Of a DNA stretch of 64,000 bases, positions 55,700 through 64,000 are shown piece by piece. The translations under genes and the position numbers were made by a program. The DNA is from Manihot esculenta (taxonomy: Eukaryota; Streptophyta; Magnoliopsida; Malpighiales; Euphorbiaceae). Numbering within the stretch: the stretch's first letter is position 1; every line of letters begins with the position of its first letter. The notes under the pieces are model-generated. The model did no database searches, was not told the origin of the DNA, and saw only the letters and a list, made by a program, of their open reading frames with translations. Location: assembly GCF_001659605.2 (NCBI RefSeq), contig NC_035169.2, forward strand, positions 7,783,610 through 7,847,609. Reading direction: 5' to 3'.

Positions 55700-57225
55700 T
55701 TTTATTTATTTAAAAATAAAATTTTTCATTTTAATTAAAAAATATATATATTTTTTCCTTCTCAATAAGGCCATATATATATGCAAATGCGACTTTGAAG
55801 AATCCAAAGTGTTTTTTTTTTAAGAAAAAGAAAAAAGAGCTATCTCCCAAGGAAAGGATGCATTGTTATTTATGAAACACTACCATCCAATAGTTAGAGG
55901 TTGACAATCGTCCTTGGATTTTCAGCTTAAAAATGAAAAATTATTATTTAATTTTTATAATATAAAAAACCCATTAATTAATTTCTCAATTTTAATAAAA
56001 TTATTTTTAATATTTTAAAAAAATTACTAATTAATTCATCCATTAATTTTAAAAAACTAACATAGTTCAACTTCCCTTACTTATTGATTAAACTGAAATA
56101 TGAATATTTTCCAGCCAGAAAAAATATGCATGCTTTAAATAAAGTCTTTGGAGTAATCAATTATCCAGAGTATAATTAAGAAATTTCATAAATTAAATTA
56201 GTATATTCCCTCAATAATAATAATAATAATATATTTTATAAAATTTGAGAAAAATCACAATTCAATCCATGATTTTTAGTGAAAATGATTTAATTTCTAA
56301 AATTTTATTTTATTAATAAAATAATGTTTATATTAAAATTTATTGTTATATATTTATAACAATTTGGTGATCGACTTTTTTTTAAAATTTATTATTAATT
56401 AAAAATTAATTATTAATATTTATAATTTTAAATAAAAAATAATTACTGTTCTTTAATTCAAAAAAATAAAATAAAAAGGCTTAACCAAAACGCTAAGGAA
56501 GCACGTTTGAAGACCTTTTTCTCCAAAGACATCACAGCAATAAGTGATTCAAAAAAGACAAACCTAGAAACTTTCACTTCAAGAAATTAAAGAGAAAAAG
56601 TGGTAATCTAGATCACCATCCAATAATTATTATTATTAATTTATATAATTAATTAGGAAGCAGACATAGATAGTGTTAAGCATGCAAAAACCACTTTACC
56701 TGTACACAATTATATGCAACCCACTTCATAAATTTTAAAATTTTTAAAACATTTCATGTTTAATCGGTGTTAAATTTATCAGAGTAAATATGAGAAATCT
56801 CAAATTTTATATTTTAAATTTTCGATCAAAAAATTTCAAAATTTATATTCTCTTTAAATAATTTTTCTTTAAATAAAATAGTTATTTTAAAAAATCATAT
56901 TGTGCTTTCAAATAAGCAATGAAATCTCCAATTGATTGTTTTTTTTTTCAAATATACATATAGTTTTTTTTATAATATTTTACAAAGAAAAGAATATTTA
57001 CTTAATGAAATAAATCCTATTATCCTATTATATTTAAATCTTGATAAAAAATTTTATTTAAAATACTAAAATTAGGTTAACGAAAAATCAGAATCTCCCA
57101 CATTGAATAATTTATTTATAATTATAATAAACATAAAAAGACAATAAAATATTTCCAACGATATAATGTTATATACAATGTTACTGCATGTAGTACAAAA
57201 CACTTGCATGAAAGCTAGAGCTCAT
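55700..57225. other. AT-rich intergenic DNA upstream of NF-YA
   Basis: No coding sequence. 55930-56060 holds a fragment of the MITE family at 58166-58493. Confidence 0.45.
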
Positions 57226-57337
57226 TGGTGACTGGCCTGTAGTTTCATCTCACTTGTATGCATTTATCGCCGATCTCTCTCTCTTTCTTCCCCTTTCCCT
57301 CACTTTCTTTCTGTTTTCTGCTTGAAATTGTTCCGAC

Positions 57338-57382
57338 ATGGCTCCTAACAAATGGGGTTTCTCTCTGCTTCCGTTTCTCTAG
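57338..57382 (+). CDS. Upstream ORF in the NF-YA leader (14 codons)
   Basis: ATG GCT CCT ... CTC TAG, encoding MAPNKWGFSLLPFL, in the first leader exon. The leader then has a donor-like GTAAGC at 57426 and acceptor-like CAG near 57705, so the uORF would sit before a 5'-UTR intron of about 280 bases. uORFs and leader introns are known for NF-YA genes. Translation is not proven. Confidence 0.45.
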   Translation: MAPNKWGFSLLPFL

Positions 57383-57766
57383 AACTCGCAGCTGCTTCTT
57401 ATCTGCTACGTACTGTTTCTGTTAAGTAAGCCCTCCATCTTCAATCTTCTACTCTTTCTTTCATATTTCTATTTTCTCAGAATCTTTTTGCTTTTTCTTT
57501 TTTCTCAAGATTTTATTTTTCTGCTTCACTTGTTCTGATTTTGCAATTTACTATGGTTTTCCCTTCTGACCTAATCTGGTTTTGAAGATCGTTGGTTATA
57601 AAATTTTTTAAGGAGAAGAATAATATGTTCTTTTCTTTTTCATGTCTTCTTGAAGCAGAATATTGCAAAGTATTGATGGGATTTTTTAGTTTTCACAGAC
57701 TGCAGGATTTAATTTGAACTTTATCGCCTAAAGAATCCATTGTTCAAATCAGCTTGGAGGATTTTA

Positions 57767-60700
57767 ATGGCTGTGAAAACTCTGTACTTCAAAGAACATG
57801 AAGAAATCGTCCATAACCCAATTGGGCAGCTGTTGTCTGTGCCATCAATGCCCTGGTGGAATGCTTTTGGATCTCAATCTTCTTATGGTGAATCCTGTGC
57901 TCTATTCAAGCCTTCTTCAATGGAACAGCCACCAACCGGTGAAGACCAGCTCTCTTCCATGAAGCAAGCCAGGCGAGCTATTGAGCAAGGGATAGATAAA
58001 GGGAATATCACTCAATTCACTATCTTTCCTGGTAAATTTCCTCCTGCAATTATGTATTTTCAATTGATTGATTAGATTTTCAGTAGATTACTGAAATATA
58101 ACTTGAAAAGCTTTGAGAAAGCTCTATTGTTTATCATCTTTTCATTGCTGCTAGTCCTAAAAAAAAGGAAAATTTACTATTTAGTCCTTAATTTATTAAT
58201 TGGTTCTTATAATTTTGAAAAACTATAGTAAAATGTTTATAGATTTTAAAAAATCCACTAATCAGTCTTTCTGTTAAAACAAACAGTTAAGTGTTTGAAA
58301 AAATTTATTAGTGGATTTCTTAGTTTCATAAAAAGTCTATTAATTTATCCTTATTTGACGGCTAAAATTAATAGAGGAACTGAATAGTAGACACTTGTAA
58401 AATATCAGTAAGGTTTTAATATATTTTTTAAAATTGATATACTAACTAATGAGTTTCTTTATAGTACAGGGACCAAATAGTAATTTTTACTAAGAAATAT
58501 GAGGTAGTGCCTTGAACTACAAAGGTACTGGCCATGAATTGATTGGAAATAGGATGCAAGTAAGGGTAGTGAGAGTTGTGTTTGGTTTGATATTGCCTCT
58601 TGTTCATGAAACAATAATTAAGGGTAATGCATGTAGGATACCAAACTACACATGCAATGCAAAGAAGATTGAAGGGAAGTAGTGTCAATTTTGGATCAGG
58701 ATGTGTCATCTAAAATGGCATTAAAACTTCTTCTTTTTCCTTTTTTTCTATCTTTCCCTTGTTTTCTTCCAGTTTTATTTTGTGTGATCTAAAAATAAAT
58801 TCCTCTCTGTTGTGTGTGATCTTTCACATCTAAGTTTTCCGAGTAAGAATATCTCTGTATTTTGAAGGTCTTGAATTAAATTTGAAAAGAGGAGGTTGTT
58901 ATATGGTTTGGCAGATTGATTCATACAACAGATGAAGAATTATCCAACTCAAGGAGGAAATCTATTCTGAAAAAGAGAAAATAAGTTTCTCAAATGACTT
59001 CATATACCTTTTTCCGCCATCAATATAAGCAAACACATATTGCTCAAAGATTTGAAACTTATGGATACAAAATTAACAATGGCACAGTCATCGAATTGAC
59101 AACTTTAAGTCCCAGTACAAGGTGTAGATACTGATAGCTTGGTCGTAGGTACTGATATAACATCATTCCGAAATGGTTCATCTAGCCATGGATGAGTCGA
59201 TCGTAAGACTGGATGAGTAATTAGAATGCTACTCTTATGCATTCTGAGCTGTTGCTGATACTGTTTGTTTATTAGAAACTTAAGTTTTAGCGTTCAGCTT
59301 CAAGTTGTTAAAAAATTTTACATTTTTTGGAAATTATTCGATTTTCTTTTTCGGGTCCATTGGAAGCTTATTAAGCTTTTGCTACATAATGATGGAAGCC
59401 ATCCCTCTCCTTAACTCCCACCTGACCCAAATCAATTTGATTTTCAACTCTTCTTCTATAAGGATGTTATTGACTTTATGCTTTGATCCAAGTATCTTCA
59501 CAGTCAAGTGCTTTGATTTGAGGCAATGAACCACTTCAAATGTTTTCTTTTTTACTTCAAAATTGTGTAGGACTAGTTATATATGATCCTTCTGATTTTC
59601 TCAGAAAACATAGCAAGCCAGTCCTTGTTGATAGATAGAGGTTTCAATTTATGAAAAGTTGCTTAAAGATCATATATTCTAGTATGAATTTATTCACCAA
59701 CCAGGTGTTTTTCTTTCAGGTGACTGCAAAAGTTTAGGTGATGGACAAAAAACTCCTCAGACAGCCATCTCTCTGCAAACATCTTTGCCTGAATATCATG
59801 CTCATATTGATCAGGGATTTGGTCAGCCTATGGTATGGCCATTATTCTTAAAACTAGCAAGTTCTCTTTTTTTATCATTCCAAATTGGTTCTTAGGACTG
59901 ATGTCTGATTGCTGCTTGTTGCTTCTGAAATGATTGCAGATCTATGCAAAATATCCTGGTGTGGATGGAAGTTATGGAGTATTCTCAACTTATGGACCTC
60001 AAGTATTGGTATATGTCTCTTCCTTTCTAGATTTATAGCTCCTTGAAAAATTTTCTTGCAACTACATTTACCCATTCAAAACAATGTTAATTTCCATTTG
60101 TTTAATGTTGTCTGCTGTTAGTGTGGTGTCCCACCCTTCTACTTCTTCTTCTTTTGTACCAGGGTTATGTTAACATGTAATCAATAACCTGTTGTGACTG
60201 GAAACATAACATGAACTCTTTCATTTGTTTTTCATCCAACTATAGGGGCGAATAATGCTGCCAATGAACATGACAACAGATGATGGACCCATATTTGTTA
60301 ATCCTAAGCAGTACCATGGAATCATCAGGCGTCGAAAAACCCGTGCAAAGGCTGTACTGCTGGAGAATAAGTCAACAAGAAATCGTAAGGTGTGTTGTAT
60401 TAGGTTCACAACTTGAACTAGTAATTGCTATAGAATGGAAAATTTTATATCATAGAATGTTGAAAGTGTGGTAAGACAAATTCGAACACCTGTGTAACTT
60501 CAATTCTTAATCCTCAGTTCCTTGTTTCTTAACCTCACCTAAGATGACAATCAGGTCAAGTAAAAATTCAATATCAACTTTAGCAAACATCAGTTAGTTA
60601 AAAATGATAAGTGCTAGCCCTCTAATACATTCACTTCTATATTAAATCAAACCCAGAATTTGTTTTGGCCATTTAAAGAAGTGTCTGGCTTTAATGGCCA

Positions 60701-61283
60701 TTGATCTGATTGGTCTAATATGCTGATTCGGGTTTTCATAGTAACATTTGATTCTGCTCTTAAGCTTGTCAGGTTTTCAACTTTTTTCATAATATTTGAT
60801 TTATTAAGATCAACGTATTATAATTTGGGAATTGAAATGGAAGTTCCTTTCTCCTAAGGTTTTTGTTTTTGTCTACAGTCTTACATGCACCTTTCACGCC
60901 ATCTTCATGCAATGCGACGCCCAAGGGGAACTGGTGGCCGTTTCTTGAACACAAAGACTTCAGACAATGGAATAGGTAAAACTGAGGCAACGAAAGCTGG
61001 TGATGCTAAAATATCAAAGTCAACTGGTTCCCAGAGTTCTGAAGTTGTGCAGCTTGACAGTGGAACATTGAACTCATCAACCGAAGCAAATGGTGGTGGA
61101 TCAAGTCTTTCAGGATCTGAAGTGACGAGTATGTATACTAGGAGAGATCTTGATTACTTCTCAATCAACTTTTTGGCATCACAAGTGCCATCTTTTTCAC
61201 TCATGATGGACAGTGGACATAACAATGTTATGCCCACTAAGTGGGTTGCAGCAGCAGATGACTGTTGCAACCTGAAAGTCTAA
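57767..61283 (+). CDS. Nuclear transcription factor Y subunit A (NF-YA/CBF-B)
   Basis: Five coding exons: 57767-58031, 59720-59832, 59940-60008, 60246-60389 and 60879-61283, all with GT/AG borders, giving 331 residues from [20 protein letters not shown]. The conserved core spans about 166-223: the NF-YB/NF-YC interaction helix ([20 protein letters not shown]), a linker and the DNA-binding part ([25 protein letters not shown]). NF-YA joins the histone-like NF-YB/NF-YC dimer and recognises CCAAT boxes in the nucleus. The N-terminal segment with [14 protein letters not shown] and the Ser/Gly-rich C-terminal region are typical of plant NF-YA. Regulation: a 5'-leader uORF and intron and a miR169-like site in the 3' region are visible. 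Exons were joined by eye. Confidence 0.93.
58166..58493. mobile_element. MITE in intron 1 of the NF-YA gene
   Basis: Left end AAATTTACTATTTAGTCCTT and right end (reverse complement) AAAATTACTATTTGGTCCCT are inverted repeats; about 330 bp, non-coding, inside the 1.7-kb first coding intron. Related fragments lie at 10725-11115, 23400-23720 and 55930-56060. Confidence 0.65.
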
Positions 61284-61420
61284 CAACAAGTGTGTGGATT
61301 TGGGGCTTAGTTCTTGAACTAAGCGTCAAATCCCATCGTCGATGCAACCAGATGAAGAAGGTCTGTTGCATTTTAGTTTGTTGCACGCCTTTATGGAGAT
61401 TGACTCTGCCATTTGGTTGC

Positions 61421-61441
61421 TGGGCAAATCATTCTTGGCTC
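61421..61441 (+). promoter_or_regulatory. Candidate miR169 target site in the NF-YA 3' UTR
   Basis: About 140 bases after the stop codon the sequence contains GCAAATCATTCTTGGCT, complementary to most of miR169 (CAGCCAAGGATGACTTGCCG family), with a few mismatches or G:U pairs. Plant NF-YA transcripts are established miR169 targets at this position, so the match is meaningful. Confidence 0.8.
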
Positions 61442-61499
61442 CTGCATTATGGTCATCTTTGTCATTCCAAGCAATCCTGAATTCATTGGGTGATCAGAG

Positions 61500-62620
61500 A
61501 TGAAAACCTTAATGCATTGTTAAAAAAAAAAAAAAATTAAACTACTAGAAAATAAAATGGGTCCATTCCCATCTTTTAATGATGCTGTGAAAGTTTGGTT
61601 GTGTCTGTGATCCTGAATGATGTTGCAGCAGTGTGTTATCTGTCTGGTTTTTCAAGTTCTTAAAATAATGTAATCCTGGAAAACTTGTGTTATCACCTAT
61701 ATTTTTGTAATCACCATGTGTTTTAGCATGGAACTTCATTTATGTTATCACATACTTTTGTGTAATAATCACCATGTGATGTCCCATTTATTGAGGGAAT
61801 ACTTGAAAATGCAGAGGACAGTATTAATTGGTGCAATATTATTTCTACTTCATCCTTCTGTTGGTAAAAAGTTGCAGCATGCTATAAGAAGGAAAGAAAC
61901 TTAACAATTAAGGTAGGAACTCTTGAAGGCTTCACTTGTTACATGTTTAGAGTAATGTTACTTTCTTCCCGTCATATGCTTCTAATATAAACTCAAAACT
62001 CAATTTAACCAAGTCTTAACTCCAAAATAGTTGGAGTTGGCTTAGGGATGACATGGTCGGGTATTTTTGGAGTCTTCGATCTGACGGAACCCTAATAGAA
62101 GTCTCCGATCTCACCGAATCCTAATAGAATAGATTTTAATAGCATGTAATCGGGTTTGAGTTTTGTATATACATTCAGGACATGTTTAGGTAGTTTAAGA
62201 TAAATTTTAATTGGGTTTGGGATGGATTCATTATTAATAATATTAATGGATTCAGATTTATATATAGTGATTTTCATTGAGTACTTTACCTATTTACATT
62301 CTTAAGTTGGTTAGAGGTGAGCTTAAGTGCATGAAATTCTTTCCTTGGATCTACTTGGGTCAGGTTCAATGGAAAGAAATAAATATTCTGGCTCACAAGT
62401 TCCAAGGTTCTTTAATTTTCAAAATATTCAGTAAACATAGCCGCTTGACACCATTGTAAATTTTAGATGAGCCAAAGAAAAGCAGCAACAAAAATAACAT
62501 GTTCATATAAAAAAGAGAGGTAGCTAGTCATATACTTTGCTTGAATCCCACATGCAGAACTATAAACAACAATAGATGCATTGAAATAACACATGAGTTT
62601 CCTAAACAAAAGAACATAAC
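61500..62620. other. Intergenic DNA between NF-YA and the S-protein homologue
   Basis: The first part is NF-YA 3' region (poly-A-like run at about 61520). 61960-62290 has mixed composition and no gene. The short frames here have no domain. Confidence 0.4.
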
Positions 62621-62631
62621 AGTAATTTAGA

Positions 62632-63045
62632 ATGACAAACATCAGAAACAGAAGCTGCAGTGTCATTCTAACGTTCTTGCTGATGGGTTCTCAACACATT
62701 GTGTTGGGAAAAGTTAATGTTGTGATAACTAACAAGCTGGGAAATGGGAGAACCATGAACATCCATTGCCGATCTCGCGACGATGATCTTGGACATCATT
62801 CTGTTGCAGATGGGTCAAAAATCTTCTGGAAATTCTCTGTTAACTTCTGGGGAACTACACTGTTTTACTGTAATGTGAAATGGGATGATTCAAAATGGCA
62901 TGGTTTTATTGCTTATTCTTATGAAAGGGACTCTGACCGTTGTGAAAGAGAGTGCATTTGGAAGATTTCAGCTGATGGGCTTTTGTACAAATATAATGAA
63001 GTGACTGCAGAATGGGAATTCATGCCATTTCAAGATGGGCAATAA
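62632..63045 (+). CDS. S-protein homologue (SPH, plant self-incompatibility S1 family)
   Basis: Intact single exon, 137 residues, true ATG. Signal peptide about 1-26 (SCSVILTFLLMGSQHIVLG), then the S1 domain: VNVVITNKLGNGRTMNIHCR, HSVADGSKIFWKFSVNFWGT, TLFYCNVKW and a C-terminal KISADGLLY. The four conserved cysteines are C46, C80, C104 and C108. The family comprises small secreted plant proteins named after the poppy pollen-pistil S1 determinant; most members outside poppy have unknown roles and expand in number. Length and cysteine pattern are normal. Confidence 0.92.
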   Translation: MTNIRNRSCSVILTFLLMGSQHIVLGKVNVVITNKLGNGRTMNIHCRSRDDDLGHHSVADGSKIFWKFSVNFWGTTLFYCNVKWDDSKWHGFIAYSYERDSDRCERECIWKISADGLLYKYNEVTAEWEFMPFQDGQ

Positions 63046-63440
63046 TATAAAGCAGTAGCAGCAGACTTCAAACTCCAGAGCATTGACGGCAAGCACTCAC
63101 TGTGCTAGTTTATAGGGGTGCATTATAATAGGGGGGCAAAATAGGTAGAAAATAACTAAATAGTTTCATTTCCTATTAATTATAATCAATGCTTTTAATT
63201 TTATTTTTTTAATATTAAACATTTTAATTTTTAAAATTTTATTTTATTAGTCAATTATTAATTAAAAAAATTAATTTAAATTAAAAAATTGAATTATATT
63301 AAATTTCACACATATCAATCTTTTATCAACCAACCCACCTTATCCACCACTCATCTTCCGCTTTCAAAGTTTCCTTCTCAATCTCTTTTTTCCCGACGCA
63401 AAAAGCAAATATTTTTCCTGTTAGAGTGTCAGCTCTTTCC

Positions 63441-64000
63441 ATGGCAGCCTCCACTGTTTCTTCTTCTCCTCTTCACGCCAAACTCTCCAACCTCTCCTTT
63501 ACTCCTTCTCCTCTTCCACTCCCTACCCACTACTCATCAAAGCCCTTTAATCCCTTAAAACTCAAGCTTAACACCCATTTCCCAAATTCCCATCTTCTCC
63601 TCTCCCCTCCTCATTTTCACGCTGCTTTCGCGGCTTTCGACAGTTTTGAAGTAGCTCAAGATGATGACATAACGGCTCAAGATGACCCACAATCTGAAGG
63701 TGAAGACTGGGAACAAGAAGAAGAATATGAGGAACTGAAACCCATAGATTCAAACGAAGGAGGGAGGCTTTATGTGGGCAATTTGCCATATGCTATGACT
63801 TCTTCACAATTGACAGAGGTTTTCCAGGAGGCTGGTCGTGTCATCAATGTTGAGGTTGAAGATTTTCTCATGTTTGATTTTTTTTTTTTTCTTGTTCAAT
63901 TACAGAGGAAAAGTTTTGCTGATTGATTTGGATTTCGTGTATAGATTATTTATGATCGCGTCACTGATAGGAGCAGGGGTTTTGGCTTTGTTACAATGGC
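63441..64000 (+). CDS. Chloroplast RNA-binding protein (cpRNP, 28-33 kDa type), 5' part
   Basis: Exon 1 is 63441-63854 (138 residues) and exon 2 begins at 63945 after TATAG and runs off the window, in phase 0. The start MAASTVSSSPLHAKLSNLSF and following Ser/Pro/His-rich 60 residues are a chloroplast transit peptide. An acidic stretch (SEGEDWEQEEEYEEL, 85-100) precedes the first RRM: RNP2 is LYVGNL (110-115), and exon 2 supplies IIYDRVTDRSRGFGFVTM with RNP1. These nuclear-encoded proteins bind and stabilise chloroplast mRNAs and aid editing. The rest, including the expected second RRM, lies outside. The start at 63441 is the first ATG; upstream there is no in-frame alternative. Confidence 0.9.

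Noticed and set aside
60221..60474. Frames over NF-YA exon 4
   Set aside because: Other-frame readings; the exon with [14 protein letters not shown] is the real coding frame.

Overview
This is a plant nuclear window. The genes have introns with GT/AG borders, intergenic DNA is very AT-rich, and it holds plant-only families (ATL RING-H2, type I MADS, S-protein homologue, chloroplast RNP, NF-YA with a miR169-like site) and plant-type transposons. Overall character suggests a woody eudicot of the Euphorbiaceae (Manihot/Hevea type); that placement is inference from general familiarity, not from a search.

Layout. 1-3.5 kb: a single-exon glutaredoxin-domain gene (minus). 3.9-6.1 kb: a solo LTR of a long, CpG-rich retrotransposon family with many TTCGGCGGCCGAA palindromes. 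7.3-9.2 kb: a Stowaway-like MITE and a MULE-type MITE with 9-bp target duplication. 9.4-9.9 kb: an ATL RING-H2 gene (minus). 12.2-18.3 kb: a three-level nest of solo LTRs, each level with a 5-bp target duplication. 20.2-22.6 kb: a three-exon secreted Expp1-like gene (plus). 24.5-26.1 kb: a LINE remnant that has lost its reverse transcriptase. 26.8-28.0 kb: an intronless M-gamma MADS-box gene (minus). 31.2-34.2 kb: two CACTA-like elements, the second holding a gene fragment.

35.6-40.5 kb: a complete but disabled Ty1/copia element (228-bp LTRs, CAAAT target duplication), sitting beside a decayed short-chain dehydrogenase (SDR) exon. 40.6-52.3 kb: an SDR gene cluster with three intact two-exon genes. 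The second and third form a near-identical inverted pair (arms about 1.3 kb, spacer about 2.9 kb), and conserved non-coding modules between the genes reveal tandem duplication followed by inversion. At least five copies of one MITE family crowd this block.

57.2-61.5 kb: an NF-YA transcription factor gene (plus) with a 5'-leader intron, an upstream ORF and a miR169-like site in its 3' region. 62.6-63.0 kb: a small secreted S-protein homologue. 63.4 kb to the end: the first part of a chloroplast RNA-binding protein (RRM) gene, cut by the window edge.

The housekeeping/regulatory genes (glutaredoxin, ATL, Expp1, MADS, NF-YA, SPH, cpRNP) look independent. The only locus where neighbours share a history is the SDR cluster, the best candidate for specialised metabolism; no other pathway enzyme (terpene synthase, P450) is visible here. 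No new multi-gene system is evident; the most interesting structures are the SDR inverted duplication, the nested LTRs with orientation-marked palindromes, and several transposons whose exact borders can be read from target duplications or from paralogous empty sites.
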